From assembly GCA_003538495.1 (NCBI GenBank), contig DPSD01000141.1:1-8695 (forward strand): DNA of 8,695 nucleotides, read 5' to 3'. The notes under the pieces were generated by a model. That model searched no databases and was not told the origin of the DNA. It saw nothing but the letters and a program-made list of their open reading frames with translations. Shown piece after piece: positions 1 to 6,334 of the stretch (positions are counted from its first letter, which is position 1; each line of letters begins with the position of its first letter). The translations under genes were made by a program, and so were the position numbers. The stretch comes from Accumulibacter sp. (GTDB lineage Bacteria > Pseudomonadota > Gammaproteobacteria > Burkholderiales > Rhodocyclaceae).

Positions 1-24
1 ACCCGCCGAACCGATTCGCCGGCT

Positions 25-30
25 GGAGGA
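25..30 (+). promoter_or_regulatory. Ribosome binding site of the connector gene
   Basis: GGAGGA, nine bases before the ATG at 40. It supports that start over a longer reading frame, which is open to the window edge in the same frame. Confidence 0.6.
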
Positions 31-39
31 CATAGAGAG

Positions 40-612
40 ATGCTGGTCACAGTCACCGGGCCTGCCGCCGAGCCGGTCACCTCGGCAGAGATAAAAGCAT
101 CTGCGCGAATTGACGGGACAGAATTCGACACGCAAATTGCCATCCTGATCACCGCATTTCGGCAGCAGGCAGAGCACCAGCAGGGCCGGCGGCTGATCAC
201 GCAGACCGTAGAGTTGATTCTGGATGCCTTCCCGGACGAAGAGGAAATCGACTTGCTTCTGCCCGATGCTCAGTCAATCATGAGCATCAAATATCTCGAT
301 ACTGCTGGAACTGAGCAAACGCTATCCGGGACGGTCTATGCGCTCGATGTGGATAGCACTCCCAGTCGTGTGCTGCTCAAATATGGGCAGCAGTGGCCTG
401 CCACTCAAGATGTGCCTAATGCTGTACGAGTACGATACACAGTCGGCTACGGCGCGAGTGCGGCATCCGTGCCGAACAATATCCGCCTCTGGATCATGGC
501 CCACGTCTGCCAGGCGCTCGACAACCCAAGCGGACTCGACCTGGCCAATCTCAAAACGCTTCCCTACCTCGACCGTCTGCTGGATGCAGAGCGAGTCTGG
601 TGGGTGGGCTGA
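40..612 (+). CDS. Head-tail connector (adaptor) protein, HK97 gp6 / phiE125 gp8-like
   Basis: A 190-residue protein expected to sit as a ring under the portal and begin the neck that joins head and tail. The N-terminal part has the signature of gp6-like connectors: EPVTSAEIKASARIDGTEFD at residues 11-30, then a helix and GRRLITQT around 49-56. The middle is beta-rich, with YTVGYG late in the chain, and a final helix pair (RLWIMAHVCQALDNPSG) follows, as in the family. Length is normal for phiE125 gp8-type members. The start is supported by GGAGGA at 25-30, nine bases upstream of the ATG. Its stop overlaps the next start as TGATG, so the two are probably translationally coupled. The family call rests on motif recognition and on the following neck genes. 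The exact ring stoichiometry is not knowable here. Confidence 0.85.
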   Translation: MLVTVTGPAAEPVTSAEIKASARIDGTEFDTQIAILITAFRQQAEHQQGRRLITQTVELILDAFPDEEEIDLLLPDAQSIMSIKYLDTAGTEQTLSGTVYALDVDSTPSRVLLKYGQQWPATQDVPNAVRVRYTVGYGASAASVPNNIRLWIMAHVCQALDNPSGLDLANLKTLPYLDRLLDAERVWWVG

Positions 613-986
613 TGCACCCGTCCGCATTCTCGCCTGGCCGGACGGTGCCGATTGGCGTGCTCGACAAACGCATCACGATCCAGCAGGCCAGCATTACCCG
701 TGACGCGATCGGCGGCCCGGTCGTGACCTGGATGGATGTGGCCACCGTCTGGGCGCACGTGCACCCGCTCGCCGGCCGCGAGTTGATCAACGCACAATCG
801 GTCTACGCCGAGGTCACTCACCACATGATCATCCGCTGGCAAGCGGTCTTTGACAACCCGGTGACCGTTGCCGCCATGCGCGTTTCCTACGCCGGACGCC
901 ACTTCAACATCGGCGCCGCGATCCATATCGAAGAAGGCCGACGCTTCATCGTCCTGTCTGTCGCCGAGGGGCTGGTGGATGGCTAA
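612..986 (+). CDS. Head closure / head-tail joining protein (Phage_H_T_join, SPP1 gp16-like)
   Basis: A 124-residue protein of the head-tail joining family, which forms the stopper ring that closes the head after DNA packaging and receives the tail. Diagnostic features are the opening LDKRITIQQ (a strand that begins many members), the segment GGPVVTWMDVATVWAHV with the family's central W...A.V, LAGRELINAQ, and a late YAGRHFNIGAA strand followed by RRFIVLSVAEGL. I chose the ATG at 612, which overlaps the previous stop (TGATG). A GTG at 600 in the same frame would add four residues and is less likely. The last eight bases overlap the next gene. Its place between connector and gp10-like protein is the usual one. 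Confidence 0.85.
   Translation: MHPSAFSPGRTVPIGVLDKRITIQQASITRDAIGGPVVTWMDVATVWAHVHPLAGRELINAQSVYAEVTHHMIIRWQAVFDNPVTVAAMRVSYAGRHFNIGAAIHIEEGRRFIVLSVAEGLVDG
966..971 (+). promoter_or_regulatory. Ribosome binding site deciding the start of the gp10-like gene
   Basis: GAGGGG inside the end of the head closure gene, seven bases before the ATG at 979. It favours this start over an upstream in-frame ATG at 868. Confidence 0.55.
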
Positions 987-1353
987 AACGCAGGTCATCG
1001 GCGTCGACAAATTTCGCACGGGGATCGCGGTCTCGATCGCCGCGCAACGACAGGACTTGCAGGCCGAACTGCGGGCCCTGGCCGATCAGCTGGCCCAGCA
1101 GATACGCGCCGCCTGTCCAGAGCGGACTGGCGCGCTCAAAAATTCGGTCAAAGTGATGGACGCCAAAGGGATCAAGGGATCGACGGTGCGCATCTCCATC
1201 GGCAATCGCACCGTCGATTACGCCGCGCACGTCGAATACGGCACCAGCCATGCCGCTGCGCAACCGTTCGTCCGCCCGGTCGTCGAACGGTTTCGCCAGC
1301 AGTTCCCCGGCCAGATCGAGCAGCTGATCGCGCAGACCTGGAGCAGCAAATGA
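979..1353 (+). CDS. HK97 gp10-like tail completion / neck protein
   Basis: A 124-residue protein of the HK97 gp10 family, a neck component involved in joining or completing the tail. It has an N-terminal helix rich in Gln, Ala and Leu (about residues 20-45), then the family hallmarks RTGALKNSV at 49-57 and YAAHVEYGTSHAAAQPF at 81-97 with RPVVE following. The start at 979 is chosen because GAGGGG at 966-971 lies seven bases upstream and because it gives a normal family length. The same frame is open further upstream within the previous gene, but those codons carry no family sequence. It overlaps the head closure gene by eight bases and the next gene by four (ATGA). Confidence 0.85.
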   Translation: MAKTQVIGVDKFRTGIAVSIAAQRQDLQAELRALADQLAQQIRAACPERTGALKNSVKVMDAKGIKGSTVRISIGNRTVDYAAHVEYGTSHAAAQPFVRPVVERFRQQFPGQIEQLIAQTWSSK

Positions 1354-1703
1354 TCGAGGCCACGCTGTTTAACCTCATCCACCCCCTGCTCACGGGCGGT
1401 CTGCACTACAACCTGGCCGAACAGGGAGCCATCCGCCCGTACGGTGTGCTGACGGAAATCGTCACGCCCACCGAGAACACCCTCTCGGACGGACAGCCGA
1501 TCCAGAATAGCCTCTACCAGGTGACGATCTGGGACGCCACCTATCTGGGCGCAAAGACTGCCGGAGAAGCGGTGGCCACCGCGATTGCTGCCGCCTTTGC
1601 CGCCGGCACGCTCACCGGCGTGCAGCGTAGCCGCCGAGGCACCTACGAATCCGACACCGAACTGCACGGATTCATCTACGAGTTTTCCTTCTGGTATCAC
1701 TGA
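1350..1703 (+). CDS. Tail terminator protein, DUF3168 family
   Basis: A 117-residue protein of the DUF3168 family (lambda gpU / HK97 tail terminator-like). These proteins cap the tail tube when it reaches full length and provide the surface that binds the neck. Visible family features are the opening MIEATLFNLIHPLL helix, a PYGVL strand, the segment QNSLYQVTIWDATY, the long alanine-rich helix AKTAGEAVATAIAAAF at about residues 70-85, and a final strand ending GFIYEFSFWYH. The ATG overlaps the preceding TGA as ATGA, which implies translational coupling. It is the last gene of the neck cluster. A 53-base gap with a hairpin separates it from the tube protein gene. Confidence 0.82.
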   Translation: MIEATLFNLIHPLLTGGLHYNLAEQGAIRPYGVLTEIVTPTENTLSDGQPIQNSLYQVTIWDATYLGAKTAGEAVATAIAAAFAAGTLTGVQRSRRGTYESDTELHGFIYEFSFWYH

Positions 1704-1720
1704 CCTTCTGAACCTCACCC

Positions 1721-1742
1721 GCCGCCAGCCGGCGGCATTTTT
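1721..1742 (+). terminator. Terminator-like hairpin before the major tail protein gene
   Basis: A perfect six-base stem, GCCGCC (1721-1726) with GGCGGC (1731-1736), around an AGCC loop and followed by ATTTTT. This is the form of an intrinsic terminator, though the stem is short. It begins 17 bases after the tail terminator stop and ends just before the ribosome binding site of the tube gene. It may act as a partial terminator, or as a 3' end or 5' end stabiliser that sets the level of the tube protein mRNA. Function is inferred. Confidence 0.5.
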
Positions 1743-1748
1743 AGGGAG
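1743..1748 (+). promoter_or_regulatory. Ribosome binding site of the major tail protein gene
   Basis: AGGGAG, eight bases before the ATG at 1757. It directly follows the T-tract of the hairpin, so it should stay unpaired and accessible. That fits a highly translated tube protein. Confidence 0.55.
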
Positions 1749-1756
1749 CACCGCAA

Positions 1757-2395
1757 ATGCCATCCACCGCCCAAGTAGCACAGCAGTCGAAGTTCTACGT
1801 CTCCGGCACGCCCGGCTCAGCCATTTCAATCACTGGCATCACCAAAGCGACCTCGGCCGTCGTCACCGCCACGAACACCCTCGCCGTGGGCGATGTGGTC
1901 ATCTTCGGCGCCGTCACCGGCATGCCGGAAATCAATGGCCTGCTCGGCATCGTCACCGCCGCCACCAGTCCGAGCTTCACGGTCGCCATCGACTCATCCG
2001 GCTTTGCCACGGCGGGCACGACCGGGACCGCCACGCCGCAAACCTTCTCGAAGGTCGGCAACGTAATCGATTTCAACCCGGACGGCGGTACCGCGAACGT
2101 GATCGACGTCAGCAACCTCGACTCGACCGCCAAAGAAAAGCGCCAGGGCTTGCAGGACATGGGCAACTACTCGCTGACGTATGACACGGACGATGCGGAC
2201 GTCGGGCAACTGCGCTTGATTGCTGCCCGGACCGCTCAAGCCGTCGTCGTGTTCAAGCAATACTACCCCGGTGGCCTGAAGATCCGCGCCTGGCAGGGAT
2301 TCGTACAGAAGATCACCGAACCGGTCGCCGGCGTCGACAAAGTCTTGCGAGCGTCCGCCACCATCGTCGTTACCGGCCCGATCTTCCGCGGCTGA
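1757..2395 (+). CDS. Major tail (tube) protein with an inserted FCCH-like beta domain
   Basis: A 212-residue protein whose many copies stack into the tail tube. The tube-fold part is recognisable from about residue 95: FSKVGNVIDFNPDGG, VIDVSNLDSTAKEKRQGL with the family's S-LDSTAKE core, a DMGNYSLTYD strand, GQLRLIAA, and a late KIRAWQGFVQKI strand. Between the short N-terminal strand (QSKFYVS) and this fold lies an extra region of about 70 residues (23-92). Its pattern, ITGITKATSAVVTA then GDVVIFGAV, M..INGL.GIVTAA, FTVAIDSSGF, resembles the FCCH-like beta barrel seen inserted in phage tail proteins. It probably decorates the tube surface. The gene stands alone between small gaps, with its own good ribosome binding site. 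An Ig-like fold is an alternative for the insert. Confidence 0.82.
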   Translation: MPSTAQVAQQSKFYVSGTPGSAISITGITKATSAVVTATNTLAVGDVVIFGAVTGMPEINGLLGIVTAATSPSFTVAIDSSGFATAGTTGTATPQTFSKVGNVIDFNPDGGTANVIDVSNLDSTAKEKRQGLQDMGNYSLTYDTDDADVGQLRLIAARTAQAVVVFKQYYPGGLKIRAWQGFVQKITEPVAGVDKVLRASATIVVTGPIFRG

Positions 2396-2419
2396 TAGCC
2401 ATCTCACCAAGGACACCTC

Positions 2420-2749
2420 ATGGCCCTCGACAAATCCGCCTTGCTCGCGCTCTTCGCGCCCAAGATCATCGACCGGGACATTCCCGGCATTGGTACCGTC
2501 CGCCTGCGCGAACTCAGCGCCCCGGAAGTTTCCGATATCCGCGAGGCATGCAAGACCGAGGCGCAGAAAGCCGATTTCGGCTTCCTGCTCGTCATCGCCT
2601 CGGTCGTCGATGACGCCGGCCAACCCACCTTCACCGCCGCCGACCTGCCGGCCCTGCGCGCGTCGGCGCAGTCGCGCATCGGCGAACTGGTCTCGGCCGT
2701 CATGACCGTCAACGGCTTTTCGGTCAAGGAGGAATCCGCAAAAAACTAA
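2420..2749 (+). CDS. Tail assembly chaperone, gpG-like (zero-frame product)
   Basis: A 109-residue small acidic-to-neutral protein in the position of lambda gpG, between tube and tape measure genes. Such chaperones bind the tape measure protein and recruit tube subunits during tail assembly, and are absent from the finished tail. Sequence features are LRELSAPEVSDIREAC (a helix with the phage chaperone pattern), FGFLLVIASVVDDAGQPTF, a helix LPALRASAQSRIGELVSAVMTVNGF, and a short charged tail ending AKN. AAGGA at 2409-2413 lies six bases before the ATG. The last codons, GCA AAA AAC TAA, hold a -1 slippery heptamer. A fraction of ribosomes should read on into the next frame and make a GT-type fusion. 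Assignment leans on position and the frameshift as much as on sequence. Confidence 0.8.
   Translation: MALDKSALLALFAPKIIDRDIPGIGTVRLRELSAPEVSDIREACKTEAQKADFGFLLVIASVVDDAGQPTFTAADLPALRASAQSRIGELVSAVMTVNGFSVKEESAKN
2740..2746 (+). other. -1 ribosomal frameshift slippery heptamer A_AAA_AAC
   Basis: In the frame of the gpG-like gene the bases read GC A|AAA|AAC|TAA, a canonical X_XXY_YYZ heptamer right before the stop. Slipping back one base continues in codons CTA AGG GCC from 2746, with no stop, in exactly the frame of the 2770-3102 gene. AAGGAGGA at 2726-2733 lies just upstream, comparable to the stimulating Shine-Dalgarno of dnaX, although its spacing of about six bases is shorter than the usual 10-14. 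GCCAGC (2752-2757) can pair with GCTGGC (2787-2792), beginning five bases after the heptamer. The fusion would be about 227 residues: 109 from the zero frame plus 118. Confidence 0.82.
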
Positions 2750-2769
2750 GGGCCAGCCCGGAGCGCCGG

Positions 2770-3102
2770 ATGCTCTTTCGCCTCGCGCTGGCGATGGGGC
2801 GGACGATTCAGGAACTCCGGGCGACGCTCTCCTATGCCGAATTCCAGGAGTGGTGCCTGTACTACCAGATCGAGCCCTGGGGCGAAGACCGCGCGGATCT
2901 GCGGGCAGGGATTGTCGCTTCGACGATCGCCAACTATGCCGGGAAGGCTCGCACAGAGGGTGCCGACCCGGCGCTGCCGGCAGACTTCATGCCCTACCTC
3001 GAACGGCCAGAGCCGGAAGCCCCAGCCGAGGACCGGCCCCTCACCGACGAAGCACTTGCCGACTGGGCCGATGCGGCCATCTTTGGCATTCCACCGGAGT
3101 AA
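2770..3102 (+). CDS. Tail assembly chaperone, gpT-like domain made by -1 frameshift (GT extension)
   Basis: A reading frame of 110 residues from its first ATG, but probably expressed mainly as the C-terminal part of a fusion entered at 2746. The region RLALAMGRTIQELRATLSYA followed by EFQEWCLYYQIEPWGEDRADLRAG resembles lambda gpT / DUF4035-like chaperone domains, which end the GT fusion and contact the tape measure protein. After residue 58 or so the sequence becomes Pro/Glu/Ala-rich and acidic, ending WADAAIFGIPPE. A GGAG at 2760-2763, six bases before ATG 2770, means that separate initiation cannot be excluded. The stop lies three bases before the tape measure start. Confidence 0.75.
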   Translation: MLFRLALAMGRTIQELRATLSYAEFQEWCLYYQIEPWGEDRADLRAGIVASTIANYAGKARTEGADPALPADFMPYLERPEPEAPAEDRPLTDEALADWADAAIFGIPPE

Positions 3103-3105
3103 ATC

Positions 3106-5700
3106 ATGCTCTCCCTGATCAACATCGAAATCAACGCCAGCGTCGACAAGTTCGAAGCGGCCATGATTCGCTCTGCCGACATCGCCGACGCGAGTATGTC
3201 GGCAGCCGCGGCCAACGCCGACCAGTTCCAGACGGCCTTCGACCGAGCTGCCACTGCGGCCGGCCAGTCATCGCAGCAGATGGCGAGCGATTTCGAGGCG
3301 GCGAACGATCGCGTTATGGGCGCTGCCGGGAAATCGTCCGAGGCCATTGACAGCATCAACAAAGCGGTCGAAAAGGTGGACGCCAAGTCCTGGCAGGAAA
3401 AGATCGCCGAAGCCATCGGCGCCGGTTTCGCGACCGGGCTTGTCGTCGCACAGACCTGGATGGATAAGGTCGAAGAGTTCGTCAAAGAAAAATTGATCCT
3501 CATTGGCGTCGCGCTCGCCGCCGGCATCACCGTCGCCGCAGCCTCTGCGATCTATGCCGCGTACAAGATTGTCTCTTCCTCGGTCGGATTCATCGAGGGG
3601 TTGTTCACCGGCGACTCCTACCAGTCGGAAAACATCGACTCGGTCATCGCACTGAACAAGGAAGTAAAGACGCTACAGGAAGGCCTCCTGCTGTCCGCAG
3701 ACCATGCCTCTGCGCTCAACGAAGCCCTGAAGGGTGCCGGCGTCGGCAGCGGCGCGTATGTCTCCACGCTGCAGGCCGCAACCAAGGCGGCACGCACCAA
3801 CTCTGAAGCGCTGCAGGAACTGGGCATCGAGACGCACGACTACTTCGGCGAGGTGCGATCGTCGGAAGACATCCTGCGTTCCGCAAAGCGCGTGCTGGAT
3901 GAGTATGCGGACGGCTATGATCGCGCCGCCGCCGCCGCGGCCATCGGAATCGGGAGCTACAAGGAAATTACGGATGCCTTGTCGATCACCAATGAGAAGG
4001 TGGAAGAAGCCGGACAGCGGTTGGTCGACTACAACCTCATCATCGGCACCGGCACGCAGGAGGCAGTGACCGCCTACGAGAAGGCCGTGGCCGACTTCAA
4101 CCGCGAAAGCGATCTGATGGCGCAGGGCTTCAAGAAAGCCATCGCCGACATGATCATGCCGATCCTGACCGACTTGGCGACGTTCTTCAAGGAGGGCTTC
4201 CCGATCGTAGTGAACGCATTTCGATACTCGATGGCGACGCTGGTCAGCATCTTCTACGGCCTCAAGGAAGTGGCCTATATCGTCTCGGAAGCGGTCATCC
4301 AGTCCTTCAAGGCCATGGGCGACGTGGTCTCGCGCGTCGTCGGCGCCATTGCCAAGGCAGCGACCGGCAACGTCGAGGGCGCGTGGAACGATCTCAAGGC
4401 CATTCCAGACGATCTGGGCAAGCGCTGGGACGCCTTCGGAAACAACGTCGTCGCGCAGTCGGTGCGCAACGCGAAGGCGATGGCGCTCGCCTGGGGGGCG
4501 GACAACTTCAACGCCGGATCGGCCGCGGACCCAGCAAAGACCGGCAAGAAGTGGTACCCGAAGTCCGAGCCGGACGATAAAGAAGAGCGCTCCTCTGGAC
4601 GCGCACCGGCATCCCCTGCGGAAAAGGCGAGCGAATACCAGAACTTCCTCAACCAGCTCGACCAGATGAATGCCCGTCTGGAAAGCAACCAGTACGTCAT
4701 GCTCAAGGTCAAGGCGGCGCAGCTCGCGTGGAAGGAGGGCATTGAAGCGACTACGGCCCTGCAGAAAATTGATGCAATCCAGATCGCCGAAAGCGAAAAA
4801 TCGGTGAAGGACTACAGCACCCGCCTCGAGGAACAGAATCGAAAGCTGCTCGACGCGCGCGGGCAGATCGGCCTCTACGGCATCGAACTGGAGGCCCACG
4901 TCCTGCGCGAGCAGCGGCGAGCCGAAGTCATGGCCCGGATCAACCAGCTGGAAGCGTCCGGCAAACCGCTGACCGACGCGGCGAGAGACGCCATGCTCCA
5001 GCATGCCGACGCCGCGGCCAAGGACGCCGAGGCCATCCTGCGCCAGAACGATGCCCTGTCCAGAACCTATGAGATCGGCGCCCAGCGGGCATTTGACACC
5101 TACATGGACAACGCCACGAATGCCGCGAAGACGGCCGAGGAGCAATTCACCAGCGCGTACCGCGGCATCCAGGGCGCCATGGCCGACTTCCTGTTCAACC
5201 CGTTCGAGAAGGGCGTCCAGGGCATGCTGAAATCCTTCGGCGTGATGCTGCAGCGGATGATCGCCGATGCCGTCGCCGCCGATCTCGGCAAGCGGCTGTT
5301 CGGCGCCGTCGGAACACCCACCAGCGGCGGCTGGCTGTCGAGTCTGCTGGGCATGGGATCGCCGACGATGGCCGGCGCCGGAACAGCAACCGAAAACTGG
5401 ATCGACTCGGGAGGGCTCGGCAAATCTGCCGGCGGACTGCTTTCCGGGATCGGCGGATTCTTCAGCAACCTGTTCGGCTTCGACGTCGGGACCGACTACG
5501 TGCCGCGCGACATGCTAGCCAAAGTCCACCAGGGCGAGCGAATCATTCCGGCATCGCAGAACACCGGCAACTACGGCCAGCCGATCCAGATCACCGTGCA
5601 CGTCAACGGAAACAGCAATGCACCCGATGTGCGCCGGGCCGCCGGCCAGGGCGCACGGGAAGCCATGGCCGCACTGGCAGGAGCCAGAAGATATGCCTAG
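3106..5700 (+). CDS. Tape measure protein
   Basis: An 864-residue protein that sets tail length, fills the tube and leaves ahead of the DNA at infection. It is close in length to lambda gpH. The N-terminus is Ala-rich and helical. A hydrophobic stretch at about 130-156 (LILIGVALAAGITVAAA and on) and a second hydrophobic region at about 349-415 (IMPILTDLATFF, YSMATLVSIFYG) fit membrane insertion. A charged, disordered-looking linker (EPDDKEERSSGRAPASPAEK, about 488-507) leads to a long coiled-coil-like helix region to about 660. Residues 660-735 (AEEQFTSAYRGIQGAMADFL, LKSFGVMLQRMIADAVA) match the lambda tape measure C-terminal domain. The end has the usual GTDYVPRDMLAKVHQGERII motif at about 795-814. 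GGAG at 3096-3099 precedes the ATG by six bases. Confidence 0.92.
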   Translation: MLSLINIEINASVDKFEAAMIRSADIADASMSAAAANADQFQTAFDRAATAAGQSSQQMASDFEAANDRVMGAAGKSSEAIDSINKAVEKVDAKSWQEKIAEAIGAGFATGLVVAQTWMDKVEEFVKEKLILIGVALAAGITVAAASAIYAAYKIVSSSVGFIEGLFTGDSYQSENIDSVIALNKEVKTLQEGLLLSADHASALNEALKGAGVGSGAYVSTLQAATKAARTNSEALQELGIETHDYFGEVRSSEDILRSAKRVLDEYADGYDRAAAAAAIGIGSYKEITDALSITNEKVEEAGQRLVDYNLIIGTGTQEAVTAYEKAVADFNRESDLMAQGFKKAIADMIMPILTDLATFFKEGFPIVVNAFRYSMATLVSIFYGLKEVAYIVSEAVIQSFKAMGDVVSRVVGAIAKAATGNVEGAWNDLKAIPDDLGKRWDAFGNNVVAQSVRNAKAMALAWGADNFNAGSAADPAKTGKKWYPKSEPDDKEERSSGRAPASPAEKASEYQNFLNQLDQMNARLESNQYVMLKVKAAQLAWKEGIEATTALQKIDAIQIAESEKSVKDYSTRLEEQNRKLLDARGQIGLYGIELEAHVLREQRRAEVMARINQLEASGKPLTDAARDAMLQHADAAAKDAEAILRQNDALSRTYEIGAQRAFDTYMDNATNAAKTAEEQFTSAYRGIQGAMADFLFNPFEKGVQGMLKSFGVMLQRMIADAVAADLGKRLFGAVGTPTSGGWLSSLLGMGSPTMAGAGTATENWIDSGGLGKSAGGLLSGIGGFFSNLFGFDVGTDYVPRDMLAKVHQGERIIPASQNTGNYGQPIQITVHVNGNSNAPDVRRAAGQGAREAMAALAGARRYA
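5679..5683 (+). promoter_or_regulatory. Ribosome binding site deciding the start of the DUF2460 gene
   Basis: AGGAG inside the end of the tape measure gene, nine bases before the ATG at 5693. It supports that start over an in-frame ATG at 5618, which would add 25 residues with no family similarity. Confidence 0.55.
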
Positions 5701-6334
5701 CTTTCTCGAAGAGCGTCTCCCGATCGACGTCCGGATCGGCATGTCCTATGCCGACGACTACATCGTTCAGATCTCCACCACGGCCGGCGGCGCCGAGTAT
5801 CGCAAGCTCGTACAGCCCTTCCCGGTACGCTCGTTCCACGTCAACTTCACGACCGACCAGGCGGACCTCTGGGCGCGCGTCATCGCCCTCTATCACCGCG
5901 CCTACGGCAAGTTCGCCGGTTTCCGCGTGAAATGCATGGATGATTTCAGCACAAACAATCTCACCGGCCCGCCGACGCCGACCGACGAGGTGCTGGCGAA
6001 CTCGGCGACCGGCATCTACCAACTGCGCAATTTCTACGGCACCAACGGCACAGCCCTGGCAGGGGTCGGTTACCCCTGGCGAAACATTTACAAACCCGTC
6101 GCCGGCACCGTCGTCGCGGCCAAGAACGGCGCGACGATCAGTTCTGGCCTGACGGTCGACACCACGACCGGCCTGATCACCATTTCCCCGGCGCCGCTGC
6201 TCACCGACACCATCACCGCCGGCTGCCAGTTCGACCTCCCCTGCCGGTTCCATTCGCAGATCGAGATCACGGCCATTGACATCGCCATCCGGGATTGCGG
6301 ATCGATCGACATCATTGAGTTGCTGAACCCATGA
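5693..6334 (+). CDS. Distal tail / baseplate protein, DUF2460 family (GTA g12-like)
   Basis: A 213-residue protein of the DUF2460 (TIGR02217) family, the distal tail protein that ends the tube and carries the hub. The N-terminal half has the expected FLEERLPIDVRIG opening, a Y-rich strand (EYRKLVQPFPVRSFHVNF), a helix (QADLWARVIALYHRAYG) and FAGFRVKCMDDFS, matching the family's G-FRFKD-D pattern. The C-terminal half has VDTTTGLITISP, ITAGCQFDLPCRFHSQIEI and a last strand IDIIELLNP. The start at 5693 overlaps the tape measure stop by eight bases and follows AGGAG. The stop overlaps the next start as ATGA. The tape measure-DUF2460-DUF2163-NlpC order is shared with gene transfer agents and many siphoviruses. 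Confidence 0.88.
   Translation: MPSFLEERLPIDVRIGMSYADDYIVQISTTAGGAEYRKLVQPFPVRSFHVNFTTDQADLWARVIALYHRAYGKFAGFRVKCMDDFSTNNLTGPPTPTDEVLANSATGIYQLRNFYGTNGTALAGVGYPWRNIYKPVAGTVVAAKNGATISSGLTVDTTTGLITISPAPLLTDTITAGCQFDLPCRFHSQIEITAIDIAIRDCGSIDIIELLNP

Noticed and set aside
1..35. Possible last codons of an upstream gene, reading to a TAG at 33-35 (PPNRFAGWRT) or in another frame to a TAA near 92.
   Set aside because: Only about ten codons are visible and no family can be recognised. The choice of frame is not supported by the sequence.
1704..1756. Promoter for the major tail protein gene.
   Set aside because: No -35/-10 pair with acceptable spacing is visible in the gap. Only the hairpin and the ribosome binding site can be supported.
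2850..3350. Arg/Gly-rich plus-strand frame crossing the gpT-like and tape measure genes.
   Set aside because: It overlaps two supported genes in another frame and has the Arg/Pro/Gly-rich composition typical of out-of-frame high-GC sequence.
3673..5145. Long open frame of 490 codons on the minus strand inside the tape measure gene.
   Set aside because: It mirrors a high-GC coding strand, has a Arg/Leu/Gly/Val-rich composition without recognisable motifs, and the plus-strand gene is a clear family member.
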